Source: CAWEFA01 sp963808135
GTDB taxonomy: Bacteria > Bacteroidota > Bacteroidia > Bacteroidales > DTGW01
Length of the DNA: 17,663 nucleotides
Direction: 5' to 3'
Assembly (NCBI GenBank): GCA_963808135.1
Contig: CAWEFA010000024.1
Coordinates: 1-17,663 of the forward strand
Below the pieces are notes generated by a model. That model made no database searches. It worked only from the letters and a program-made list of their open reading frames with translations, and was not told the origin of the DNA. Position 1 is the first letter of the stretch. Each line of letters starts with the position of its first letter. The position numbers and the translations under genes are program-made. Positions 1 through 6,892 of this stretch are shown here, piece by piece.

Positions 1-16
1 GTTCTGCTATCGCTTG

Positions 17-139
17 CGGCTACTAACAGTGCGGGAGTGCGTGCTTGCGTCCTTGTCCGCTGGCAATGTCGCTGCACGCGTGCCACTGCGCCTGTAAACC
101 TTCTGAAACCCGCATTGTTTGTGAGCCGATGTTGGCTGC
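17..139. repeat. GC-rich foldable repeat, attC-like in layout
   Basis: This stretch is strikingly GC-rich compared with the AT-rich sequence around it and contains nested inverted repeats. CGGCT (17-21) pairs with AGCCG (124-128). ACAGTGCGGG (26-35) pairs with CCCGCATTGT (109-118) with one mismatch. A perfect 10-bp palindrome GCACGCGTGC lies at 74-83. The element ends in GTTGGCTGC (131-139). The layout of an imperfect outer stem, a spacer and a GTT-containing end resembles integron attC sites, but the boxes do not match the RYYYAAC/GTTRRRY consensus and no integrase is in the window. It lies downstream of the minus-strand gene at 247-732, as an attC would lie downstream of its cassette gene. 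It could equally be a Bacteroidota interspersed repeat of another kind. That it is structured is clear; the class is inference. Confidence 0.5.
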
Positions 140-885
140 AGTTAATATTTATATATAGTTTTAAAAACAAAATAAAGTATCAAGAAAACTATAAATGCAA
201 TTAATATTATAAAAAAAATCTATTTTGGTACTCTGTTTTCTCTATTTTATTTTGATTCTCTATTTTGATTATAAAATATTATTCCTTTTTCAAAATCAAG
301 AATGAATTTATTAAAATCATCCTTATTATCAAAATCAAGATGTTGAAAAGAAAAGGACTTATCAAGTTTTGTTCGAATAATAAATTTATGTGAGAATTGA
401 TTACCTAAATTAATTTCATATGATTTTATATCTGACCATTTTATATATCTATCTACCTTAAAAAATAAAAAGCTTTGTCTTATCCAAGAAAGATTTAATC
501 CTTGGTCATCCATAATCACTTTAATTTCTCCTATAGAAAGGAATTTACCTATAAAAAATATTAATCCTAAAATTCCGATAAACGAAGCAACGAGAATAAT
601 TAATCCAATAATATCATTTTTATCTATCTTGATAGATCCATTTGCACTAATATAAAAATAAATTATTGCAAAAGCTATTAGAAGATTAATTAAAAAATAT
701 CTTCTAAGAGAAGTGAAAATCCTGTATTCCATTTGACTTTTGTTTTACCTTAATTACTATTAAAATCAATGCTAAAAAGTTTTAAGTTATCAAATCATTC
801 ATATAAATTTAAAATCAATCAAATTTGTGTTTGGATTAACACAAAAAATAAAGCAGAAATTTATTGTTCATAATTGCAGCCCAAC
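131..885. mobile_element. Putative cassette-like unit bounded by inverted repeats
   Basis: The left boundary reads GTTGGCTGCAGTTA from 131. The reverse complement of the right boundary, read inward from 885, is GTTGGGCTGCAATTA. The two match except for one inserted G and one G/A change. Between them lies a single minus-strand gene (247-732) plus non-coding sequence. A roughly 755-bp unit with one gene and inverted ends fits a gene cassette or a small non-autonomous element. No recombinase or target-site duplication is visible, so the mobility is inferred only from the ends. Confidence 0.3.
247..732 (-). CDS. Small two-helix membrane protein, unknown function
   Basis: The 161-residue product is not a family I can name with certainty. 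It begins with a basic segment, then has two strongly hydrophobic helices (about residues 12-30 and 41-63), followed by a soluble, strand-rich C-terminal half with aromatic residues (WIRQ, YIKWSDIKSYEI). The layout of two N-terminal helices followed by a beta-rich domain with a W-x-D-I-x-x-Y motif recalls bacterial PH-domain-like membrane proteins, but this is only a resemblance. It should sit in the inner membrane with the C-terminal domain in the cytoplasm. The ATG at 732 is the first start and I see no clear Shine-Dalgarno sequence. It is the only gene between the inverted repeats at 131 and 885, so it may be cargo of that unit. The reading frame is intact and AT-rich. Confidence 0.7.
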   Translation of the reverse strand: MEYRIFTSLRRYFLINLLIAFAIIYFYISANGSIKIDKNDIIGLIILVASFIGILGLIFFIGKFLSIGEIKVIMDDQGLNLSWIRQSFLFFKVDRYIKWSDIKSYEINLGNQFSHKFIIRTKLDKSFSFQHLDFDNKDDFNKFILDFEKGIIFYNQNRESK

Positions 886-891
886 TTATTA

Positions 892-936
892 ATTTGTTTA
901 AATTTTCGGTCATTATAACCGCAAATTTAAACAAAT
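892..936. repeat. Long AT-rich hairpin in the 733-1155 intergenic gap
   Basis: ATTTGTTTAAATTT (892-905) is perfectly complementary to AAATTTAAACAAAT (923-936). After a single mismatch, CGGT (907-910) pairs with ACCG (918-921), leaving a 7-nt loop. The hairpin lies in the 423-bp gap between two divergent genes, so a simple terminator role is unlikely; an operator or the end of a mobile unit is more plausible. GCCCAAC (879-885) and GTTGG (946-950) flank it, so the whole 879-950 segment is an imperfect dyad. Apart from this, the gap holds only a promoter-like sequence near 974. Confidence 0.55.
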
Positions 937-946
937 GCCATGCCTG

Positions 947-981
947 TTGGTTAAATTAATGGAAAATAAAAAATATCTTTG
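947..981 (+). promoter_or_regulatory. Possible Bacteroidota promoter for the Fe-S gene
   Basis: TATCTTTG (974-981) matches the Bacteroidota -7 box TAnnTTTG exactly. A TTG at 947-949 lies 24 bp upstream, slightly longer than the usual spacing. It would give a long leader of about 165 nt before the ATG at 1156. Confidence 0.35.
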
Positions 982-1155
982 AACAATTAATGCGAATTAA
1001 AGGCTGAAAAAATTAAACTATTGCCACAAAGGCTTTAAGATTATAATTACACAAAAAAAATTTAGTGATGCTTTGTGTTATTAATGGCATTAATATAATT
1101 TTTAATTAGCGAATTTTCTAAATGAATGAATTTAAAAATAATGAAGAAATAAACA

Positions 1156-1644
1156 ATGGAATCATATCAGAAAAAATATAGCAACGATGATATTACTGTT
1201 TTTTGGAAGTCATATAAATGTATTCATGCCACTCATTGTTACAGGGATCTCATACAAGTTTTTAATCCCAGGAAAAGGCCTTGGATTAACATGAAAGGGG
1301 CAAGCACTGAACGCATTATTGAAATTGTCAACAAATGCCCTACAGATGCTTTGACATTTGAATGGAATGATGAAAATAAGAAAAATGAAGCTATAATAAA
1401 TCAACCTACAAGCCAGAATAAAGTGTCATCATCAAATTCCGAGGCAGAATTAAAACCTGTTATAATACAGGTAATGCGCGACGGCCCGCTTGTTGTTCAA
1501 GGTTCTTTTAAAATTTATGATTTAAATGGAACCCAGCTTAGTGCAATGACGATGACATCTTTTTGCAGGTGTGGCGCTACACAGAAAATCCCTTACTGTG
1601 ATGGTTCACATAGAAAAATTGGATTTGTTTCGGATGAAGAATAA
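1156..1644 (+). CDS. Fer4_19 / CDGSH fusion iron-sulfur protein
   Basis: This 162-residue protein joins two small iron-sulfur modules. Residues 1-70 resemble the Fer4_19 (YjdI-type) domain, with Cys22 and Cys28 in a C-x5-C run and Cys61 in a CPTDAL motif. Residues 71-100 are a polar linker. Residues 100-155 form a CDGSH domain: Cys137, Cys139, Cys148 and His152 in CRC-x8-CDGSH supply the 3Cys-1His ligands of a 2Fe-2S cluster. Such proteins are thought to act in electron transfer or Fe-S/redox homeostasis; a specific partner cannot be read from the sequence. There is no signal peptide, so it is probably cytosolic. It starts at ATG 1156; an upstream ATG at 1122 is out of frame and runs into a stop. 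A second CDGSH gene follows 83 bp later. Confidence 0.88.
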   Translation: MESYQKKYSNDDITVFWKSYKCIHATHCYRDLIQVFNPRKRPWINMKGASTERIIEIVNKCPTDALTFEWNDENKKNEAIINQPTSQNKVSSSNSEAELKPVIIQVMRDGPLVVQGSFKIYDLNGTQLSAMTMTSFCRCGATQKIPYCDGSHRKIGFVSDEE

Positions 1645-1659
1645 TTTTTTTTATTTTTT

Positions 1660-1690
1660 ATAATGAAATTTTGCAAAGGACTTTCATTAT
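1660..1690 (+). terminator. Weak AT-rich terminator-like hairpin
   Basis: ATAATGAAA (1660-1668) pairs with TTTCATTAT (1682-1690) and is followed by a T run (1690-1695), just after the Fer4_19/CDGSH stop codon. The stem has little GC, so termination would be leaky at best. Confidence 0.3.
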
Positions 1691-1727
1691 TTTTTGAAAT
1701 TTATTAAAAACAGAATGTTGTTTTTTT

Positions 1728-1925
1728 ATGGATGAGCATGAACAAAGAAAGCCGGTAGAATTTAAAATATTACCCGAAGGGCCATTATTCGTCAAGGGTA
1801 AATTCACAGTTATTGATGCTTCAGGGGGAAAAATTGAAATTGAAAATGAAACTTATTTATGCGCCTGTGGATTATCTCACAAAAAGCCATTTTGCGATTG
1901 CTCACATAAACTAAAATTGAAATAA
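1728..1925 (+). CDS. Small CDGSH-type iron-sulfur protein with CDCSH box
   Basis: This 65-residue protein is a single CDGSH domain. The ligand set is complete: Cys45, Cys47, Cys56 and His60 in CAC-x8-CDCSH. The glycine of the usual C-D-G-S-H box is replaced by Cys58, putting an extra thiol inside the cluster-binding loop. The N-terminal half (FKILPEGPLFVKGKFTV) matches the beta-strand segment that precedes the motif in the Fer4_19/CDGSH protein just upstream, so the pair probably arose by duplication. It is probably cytosolic, with a 2Fe-2S cluster and an electron-transfer or redox role; the actual partner is unknown. The ATG at 1728 is the only good start. Confidence 0.85.
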   Translation: MDEHEQRKPVEFKILPEGPLFVKGKFTVIDASGGKIEIENETYLCACGLSHKKPFCDCSHKLKLK

Positions 1926-1994
1926 AATTTATTTGAAATATAGTCTCATCACAATTTTATCAATTTCGATATTTCAATTTTTTAATTGTTAAGT

Positions 1995-2525
1995 ATGAGA
2001 AAGCTTTTAAATAGTGAGCTTAACAGATTAAATCCTGAAGAATTTAAAGTTGCAAAAAAAATACCTTTAATTATAGTGCTTGATAATGTCAGGAGCCAGC
2101 ATAATGTTGGTTCTGTGTTCCGCACTGCCGATGCTTTTCTTGTTGAAGCCATTTATCTTTGCGGCATTACTGCCAGTCCGCCGAATCCCGAGATTCATAA
2201 ATCAGCTTTGGGCGCTGAGAATGTAATAACCTGGAAATATTTCAGCAATACTTTAGAGGCATTGCAAGAATTAAAGGAAGCAGGTTATACTGTAATAGCT
2301 ATTGAACAGGTGGAAGAAGCCGTAGAGCTTTCTCAGTTTAAAGCCAAAGTGAAAAATAAATACGCTATTATATTTGGAAACGAGGTTAAAGGAATTGGCC
2401 AGGATGTTGTTGACACGAGTGATTGTAGTATTGAAATCTCACAGTTTGGCACCAAACATTCGTTAAATATTTCAGTTACTGCCGGAATTGTGATTTGGGA
2501 GTTTTTTAAACAGCTATTTGCTTGA
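1995..2525 (+). CDS. TrmH/SpoU-family RNA 2'-O-methyltransferase
   Basis: The 176-residue protein carries the three SPOUT motifs in order. Motif 1 is NVRSQHNVGSVFRTADA (residues 31-47), motif 2 is IFGNEVKGI (126-134) and motif 3 is KHSLNISVTAGIV (154-166). These form the trefoil-knot S-adenosylmethionine site, and Arg43 and Asn158 match the conserved residues. Enzymes of this family methylate ribose 2'-OH groups in tRNA or rRNA; the exact target is not determined by sequence. It lacks the N-terminal substrate-binding extension of larger SpoU proteins. I take ATG 1995 as the start because family members begin with M-R-K-L; an in-frame TTG at 1986 would add only three residues. The gene ends just before a strong terminator. 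Confidence 0.9.
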   Translation: MRKLLNSELNRLNPEEFKVAKKIPLIIVLDNVRSQHNVGSVFRTADAFLVEAIYLCGITASPPNPEIHKSALGAENVITWKYFSNTLEALQELKEAGYTVIAIEQVEEAVELSQFKAKVKNKYAIIFGNEVKGIGQDVVDTSDCSIEISQFGTKHSLNISVTAGIVIWEFFKQLFA

Positions 2526-2539
2526 ATAAACAAGGTATA

Positions 2540-2580
2540 TAAAATAAAAGAGGCTGCTATAAGCAGCCTCTTTTATTTTA
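2540..2580. terminator. Strong bidirectional terminator
   Basis: A perfect 19-bp stem (2540-2558 with 2562-2580) has a 3-nt loop, a GC-rich core (GAGGCTGC/GCAGCCTC) and A/T-rich outer arms that supply a U-run in both directions. It sits between the convergent trmH-like gene and the lipoprotein gene and should terminate both. Confidence 0.93.
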
Positions 2581-2594
2581 TATTTTACAGTTAC

Positions 2595-4316
2595 TTATTG
2601 AACAATAGATTTAAAAATATCATTATTGAAATAAGTAAGGAATTCAGCATCTTTAACTGCATAAGCTTTCAGTTTAACATCTTTTCCAACGGCAGTACGT
2701 AAATTATTGAAAAGCATATCGGTGTTTTCAGTTCTTGCACCAAGGACAGCTCTTAAATAATATGCCTGTGCGCTTTCATCTTTGCTGTTTTGTAATGCTG
2801 TAATGGCAGCGTCATAATTTTTATTAAGAAGTTTAGCCAAAGCAAGGTTGTAAACAGAAGCATTGCCGAAGTAACCAATGGCAGCTTCATATTTGCCCTT
2901 GGTAATATTTATAATTCCAAGGTTATAACTTGGGGCTTCACCTGCTCCCATTGCTGCGGTGAACAATTCTTCAGCGCCTGACATATCGCCCTTTAAGAGT
3001 GCAACAGCGCCGAGATTTGTTTTTACGGCATCATTATTTTCAATAGTTTTAGCTGCTTCAAGAGCTGCTTTTGCATCGTCAAGCTGGCCTAATTGAATTA
3101 ATATGCAACCCAGGTTGTTATTAGCCCTAACATCTGTTGGGAATTTAGCTGCTGCTTTTTTGTAAAGGGCAGCTTTTTTGTTAAGGTCTGTAACGAGGTT
3201 TGCTGTATATAAAATTTCCTCGAGCTTAAGTGTATCCGGATTGCTATCGGCAAGTTGAAGCAATTCGGCATCGGAATAGCCGTTTTTGTCAACCTTAACT
3301 GTAAGTTTTGATCTGCGAAGTGGAGGCAATATTTTAACTTTTATTTCTTCAAATGCCTGGGCTATATTCACGATTTCTTTATTCCGTACTTCGGGATCAG
3401 AATACATGCTGAGAACTCTTAAAACAAGATCCTTATCTTTTATATCTGATTTTTCCATTGCTTCTTTAAAGCCATCCCAATCTTCAGGGGTTTTCAATAC
3501 TGACAATAAAGAATCTTTTATTTCTTTTTCAAGTTTGTCTTTCTTTATCATACCTTTCATATAGCCAACGGCGCTTTTTTCCCGATCATCGGCTAATGAT
3601 GTATTTAATTTTAAAGGGCCGTCTGGTGAAGCTGTTGACCATAATTCAACACCTTTAACAGTCATTTTAGGATTGCCTGACACACCTTTTATGTAATCGC
3701 TTAAAGCAGTAACTTCATCTTTTTTAAGTTCTGTATTTCGGATTTCAGAACGATTTATTACATAATTGATGACAGCAGTTTTAGAATCGCTTGCCACTCT
3801 AACAAATTTGTCGGGAAGGGTTACTGTTTTAGGATCGATCCTGACAAGTTTCGGAGTAACGATAATTCCATCTGCTAATTTGTATGTGCCGATATCAAGA
3901 GTCTTATTCTTGATGGCTGCAGAAATTTTAACTTCTACCTGCGACAGCATCATTGCATCTTTATATGCAAATTTATCGCTGTAGCTGAAACTGCCTCCGG
4001 TTGCATAAGGGATAACTTTGTCATTTGCCTGAACGCCTTCACCCTGTAGTTTCATGGATTGAAGGTCTGTTTGGCCGCCCTCATATTTAAGAGTTGGAGC
4101 AACAGTAAGGACTGCTTTTTTATTGAAATACTTTGCAGGGAAGTTTCCGGAAATGGTAAGATTTACTTCACCATTATGCATTTCAAGGACTTTAGGCGCA
4201 ATTTCGTATTTAACTGTATTTGCCTGGTCCTTCATTTTTTTAATACCACCGCAACTGCTTATTACAATTGCCAATGATAAAAACACAACTAAAGTGCTGA
4301 AATAAACTTTTTTCAT
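2595..4316 (-). CDS. Lipoprotein with OmpA-like region and TPR repeats
   Basis: The 573-residue product starts with a signal peptide and a lipobox ending in Cys22 (IVISSC), so it is a lipoprotein, probably of the outer membrane facing the periplasm. Residues 40-180 form a beta-rich module (YEIAPKVLEMHNGEV, SGNFP). Residues 183-256 resemble a degenerate OmpA-like peptidoglycan-binding fold, including VELWSTASPDG, Asn238 and DDRE at 243-246. Residues 380-545 contain several tetratricopeptide repeats (NNLGCILIQLGQLDDAKAALE). This points to an envelope scaffold that may touch the cell wall; no enzyme motif is seen. I prefer ATG 4316 over the upstream in-frame start at 4367, because it puts the basic n-region directly before the signal helix. 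The exact role is unknown. Confidence 0.8.
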   Translation of the reverse strand: MKKVYFSTLVVFLSLAIVISSCGGIKKMKDQANTVKYEIAPKVLEMHNGEVNLTISGNFPAKYFNKKAVLTVAPTLKYEGGQTDLQSMKLQGEGVQANDKVIPYATGGSFSYSDKFAYKDAMMLSQVEVKISAAIKNKTLDIGTYKLADGIIVTPKLVRIDPKTVTLPDKFVRVASDSKTAVINYVINRSEIRNTELKKDEVTALSDYIKGVSGNPKMTVKGVELWSTASPDGPLKLNTSLADDREKSAVGYMKGMIKKDKLEKEIKDSLLSVLKTPEDWDGFKEAMEKSDIKDKDLVLRVLSMYSDPEVRNKEIVNIAQAFEEIKVKILPPLRRSKLTVKVDKNGYSDAELLQLADSNPDTLKLEEILYTANLVTDLNKKAALYKKAAAKFPTDVRANNNLGCILIQLGQLDDAKAALEAAKTIENNDAVKTNLGAVALLKGDMSGAEELFTAAMGAGEAPSYNLGIINITKGKYEAAIGYFGNASVYNLALAKLLNKNYDAAITALQNSKDESAQAYYLRAVLGARTENTDMLFNNLRTAVGKDVKLKAYAVKDAEFLTYFNNDIFKSIVQ

Positions 4317-4386
4317 AGTGCTTAAGGTATTGGTTTTTGAATTTAACATGCCTGATTTAAGATACAAACTTAATAATGTTTTTATT

Positions 4387-4416
4387 AAAAAAAAATAACA
4401 GACGTTGAATCTGTTA
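4387..4416 (-). terminator. Intrinsic terminator after the SiaC-like gene
   Basis: TAACAGA (4396-4402) and TCTGTTA (4410-4416) form a 7-bp stem with a 7-nt loop. On the minus strand it is followed by a long T run (complement of A at 4387-4395). It lies between the DUF1987 gene and the lipoprotein gene, so the two are probably separate transcripts. Confidence 0.55.
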
Positions 4417-4559
4417 ATTTTTTTAATCTTTTATTGAAGAAACCTTGTCTTGGGCATAAGTGATATAAGTTCTAAAACTCCTGTAAAGGTAATGGCTTTC
4501 AATGAATTTATAGGTTTTTGATTCAACAAAATATGAAATTAAAAAAACAAATTGGAATT

Positions 4560-4934
4560 TTATAATCCGCTTTCTGCATATTCTATAAATTCAAACGGAA
4601 TTTTGAACAAATGCGAAAAATGTTCGCCTGTTTCTTTGTTGTCATAATCGCCTTCTTCATAATACCATTTTATATGGATGTCTGTAACAAGAGGATTTTC
4701 AACAAATTTTTTTATAACATTAAAAATATGTTTTGACGAGGATGTATTGAAATATTCTAATTTAAAAATCATCAATATAGTATCTTTATCATAGTTCGTA
4801 GCCCAATCGAAAATGGGTTCAAATAATTTGATCGGATTTTCAGGTAATGATCTTCCTGTCATAATAAATTCGCCTTCTACATTGCAAATTACTTGCGGTG
4901 TATCATTACCTCCTTTAATATTAAGGCTTTCCAT
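4560..4934 (-). CDS. DUF1987 / SiaC-like regulatory phosphoprotein
   Basis: The 124-residue protein matches the DUF1987 (SiaC) family by its run of motifs: TPQV (12-15), GRSLPENP (27-34), LEYFNTSSSK (59-68), WYYEEGDYDN, and GEHFSHLFKIPF near the C-terminus. In Pseudomonas SiaC, a threonine of the NTSS segment is phosphorylated by the kinase SiaB and dephosphorylated by the PP2C phosphatase SiaA, and SiaC controls a diguanylate cyclase. The equivalent here should be Thr64. It is a cytosolic partner-switch protein with no membrane segment. No SiaA, SiaB or GGDEF gene is in the window, but two response regulators lie directly upstream on the same strand, which suggests a signalling cluster. The family call is fairly sure; the pathway output is inference. 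Confidence 0.82.
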   Translation of the reverse strand: MESLNIKGGNDTPQVICNVEGEFIMTGRSLPENPIKLFEPIFDWATNYDKDTILMIFKLEYFNTSSSKHIFNVIKKFVENPLVTDIHIKWYYEEGDYDNKETGEHFSHLFKIPFEFIEYAESGL

Positions 4935-4967
4935 ACAATTCAGCTTTTGAAATTTTAATAACTGTTA

Positions 4968-4998
4968 CAAATATAATGTAATAATTTTATTAAGTCAA
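4968..4998 (-). promoter_or_regulatory. Bacteroidota promoter of the SiaC-like gene
   Basis: On the minus strand TTG (4998-4996) is followed after exactly 20 bp by TATATTTG (4975-4968), a full match to TTG-N20-TAnnTTTG. The start site would be near 4961, about 27 nt before the ATG at 4934. Confidence 0.6.
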
Positions 4999-5066
4999 CA
5001 AAAGGTTATACATCGTTTATAACTATAACAAATAACAATTTTTTATAAGTAAAGTTCTGCAATTAT

Positions 5067-5448
5067 TTAAGAAAGCATTGTAAAATCAAAAACTCTTTTA
5101 ATTGTATCAGTATTTATGTCTTCTTTAATTATGTAATTTTTTGCCCCAGCTTCAAGCATTTTTATAACAAATTTTGTTTCCTTATGAAATGACAATGCAA
5201 TAATGTTTAAAAACCTGTTATATTCGGTCGCCTGCTTAGTAACTTCAATTCCATTCATCCCCGGCATTTCAATATCCATAAAAACCAAATCAACCTGTTG
5301 ATTTTTTAATATGTCCAATGCCTCAAACCCGTTTCCGGCCTGGTATATTTTTTCAATACGTTCCATGCTTGACTCTTCAACCATATATTTCAAGGCTTGA
5401 AAGAAAATATTTGTTGTCATCGACCAACAAAATGTTAAGCTTCTTCAT
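5067..5448 (-). pseudogene. Single-domain response regulator, frameshifted
   Basis: This is a CheY-like receiver domain with no output domain. From ATG 5448 the frame gives MKKLNILLVDDNKYF, the expected beta-1 and acidic pocket (Asp10, Asp11). It then runs out of phase, because there is one extra base around 5403. From 5402 the next frame continues FQALKYMVEESS to the stop at 5067. Joined, the two pieces give a 126-residue receiver with phospho-acceptor Asp58 (VFMDIEMPGMNG), the conserved Ser of ALS and the Lys of IIKED. Read from ATG 5420 alone, the 117-residue product would lack beta-1 and the acidic pair and could not be phosphorylated normally. It lies between the SiaC-like gene and a NarL-type regulator. 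Recent decay, a consensus error or a rare programmed shift are all possible. Confidence 0.75.
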
Positions 5449-5512
5449 TATGAACTAATATAAATATCAAAGCAAAATTCGTTTTTTGATAAGCCGGATT
5501 CCATAGAGTAAA

Positions 5513-5576
5513 CACCCAAATTATGGATAATTTTACTCAATTGTTAATGTTGGAAACACTCAAGTAAAATTGGGTG
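5513..5576. repeat. Bulged inverted repeat between the two regulators
   Basis: CACCCAA (5513-5519) pairs with TTGGGTG (5570-5576) and TTTTACT (5531-5537) with AGTAAAA (5563-5569). This gives a 14-bp stem with an 11-nt bulge on one side. It sits just downstream of the NarL-type regulator and may stabilise or terminate its mRNA; there is no obvious U-run. Confidence 0.3.
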
Positions 5577-5590
5577 AAAGCCGACAGCTA

Positions 5591-6226
5591 TTAAATTTTT
5601 ACCAAGTTGTTTTTAATAGCATAAATTGCCATGCTGATGGAATTTGATGATTCGGTTTTGGCAAGAAGGCTTGCCCTGTGCCTTTCGACTGTACGGTGGC
5701 TTATATGAAGTTGTTCTGAAATAAGGTTTGTTGAATAACCTTTGCAAATAAGCGCAAGAATTTCTGTTTCACGGCGGCTAAGTTTTATGCCCGGTGGCGT
5801 ATTTTTATTTCGTATGAGTTTTATTAAAAGTTCCTGTGAAAAATAGCTGTTACCGCTCACGATAGTCTTAATAGCAGTAAGAAGTTCTGAATTATCGGAA
5901 TCTTTAAGTATAAAACCTTTCACGCCTATATCGATCATTGTGTTGTAATATGCATCATCGCCAAACATAGATAATACGAGAATTTTAAGGGTCGGATCTT
6001 TTTCTAATGCTTTCTGGCATGCTTCAACACCATTCATTTCAGGCATGCTTATATCCATAAGAACAAGATCGGGATTTAGATATTTAAGCAATTCAAGGAA
6101 TTCTTTTCCATTTGAAGCTTCGCCTATTACCTCAATTTCGGGTATTTCATTAAGGATATATTTTAAACCGCTACGAAAAAGCCTGTGATCGTCGACAATA
6201 ATAATTTTTGATTTTGCTTGCGACAT
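5591..6226 (-). CDS. NarL/LuxR-family response regulator
   Basis: The 211-residue protein has an N-terminal receiver domain (about 6-122) with acidic residues Asp12-Asp13, phospho-acceptor Asp58 in LVLMDISMPEMNG, Ser86 and Lys108 in ILKDSD. A LuxR-type helix-turn-helix follows (about 148-208: LSRRETEILALICKG, HISHRTVERHRASL). It should be a phosphorylation-dependent DNA-binding transcription regulator. The cognate histidine kinase is not in the window. I take ATG 6226 as the start, although the frame is open to 6259, because a good promoter places the transcription start near 6241, downstream of 6259. With the neighbouring receiver gene and SiaC-like gene it forms a signalling cluster, each member apparently with its own control. 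Confidence 0.92.
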   Translation of the reverse strand: MSQAKSKIIIVDDHRLFRSGLKYILNEIPEIEVIGEASNGKEFLELLKYLNPDLVLMDISMPEMNGVEACQKALEKDPTLKILVLSMFGDDAYYNTMIDIGVKGFILKDSDNSELLTAIKTIVSGNSYFSQELLIKLIRNKNTPPGIKLSRRETEILALICKGYSTNLISEQLHISHRTVERHRASLLAKTESSNSISMAIYAIKNNLVKI

Positions 6227-6247
6227 GATTATAATGTATATTCTAAT

Positions 6248-6278
6248 CAAAAATAACAAACTTTAATATAAATCCCAA
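6248..6278 (-). promoter_or_regulatory. Bacteroidota promoter of the NarL-type regulator
   Basis: On the minus strand TTG (6278-6276), 20 bp of spacer and TATTTTTG (6255-6248) match TTG-N20-TAnnTTTG. The leader to ATG 6226 would be about 15 nt, which decides the start codon choice. Confidence 0.55.
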
Positions 6279-6422
6279 ATCATTATTTATATTGCTATTA
6301 TGTTTGAATTTGTTAGCTACAAAAATGAATGAACTTTACGAACCTGGTTTATGGCATTTTTAATATTATGGAAAAAGCAATTAATTTGGGAATATATTAA
6401 ACTTGAAAGCAATTAAAAGAGA

Positions 6423-6446
6423 AACCGGAAATCCATAAATCCGGTT
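6423..6446 (-). terminator. Terminator-like hairpin after mprF
   Basis: AACCGGA (6423-6429) pairs with TCCGGTT (6440-6446) around a 10-nt loop. On the minus strand TCTCTTTT follows. It lies 24 nt beyond the end of the mprF C-terminal part. Confidence 0.5.
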
Positions 6447-6469
6447 AATAGAAAAGTTTTAAAAAAAAA

Positions 6470-6892
6470 TTATTTTTTGGAGTAATATTTACTAACTTTT
6501 TCAATTACGCGCGGAACTTGTACAAGATCAAGGTCGTTTGTATAAATCAGATATTTATCGTGCCAGATGCTTGCATATTTTTCTTTAAAGAACCGTAATC
6601 CTTTAAAATGGTCAAATTGTTTTAAGTTTTCATAAGCAAACTTAATTGACCGCTCTTTAAAATTTTTCCCTTTAATAATTCCTGAAAAAGGCGCCATACC
6701 TAAGTTAAGGTATTTTTTCTTTTCCTTTTTGAAGAATTCTATCATATTAACCATTATAAAATCGAGCACTCCTCCCGGCGCATCATAAGTTCTGCGGATT
6801 AAATCGTATGTGCCTTCATCGTTTGAGTAATCAGGGATAATATTTACAAAAGCAACTACCTTTTCTTCCTTATCTTCAACAACAATTACAAC
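6470..6892 (-). pseudogene. C-terminal part of mprF, cut off by TAG
   Basis: The 140 codons after the in-frame TAG at 6893-6895 continue the MprF catalytic domain in the same frame. They begin VVIVVEDKEEKVVAFVNIIPDY, then RRTYDAP, DFIMVNMIEFF, YLNLGMAPFSG and IKFAYENLKQFDHFKGLRFFKEKY. This is the acetyltransferase-like region that handles the aminoacyl-tRNA and lipid. A separate product could start only at a weak GTG (6769), giving 99 residues and leaving out the first 41. Without readthrough this part is probably not made in a useful form. Sequence conservation looks good, so the break is recent or an error in the consensus. Confidence 0.75.

Noticed and set aside
1..950. A classical integron array
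   Set aside because: No integrase is present, the two elements are of different size and composition, and the core boxes do not fit the consensus well.
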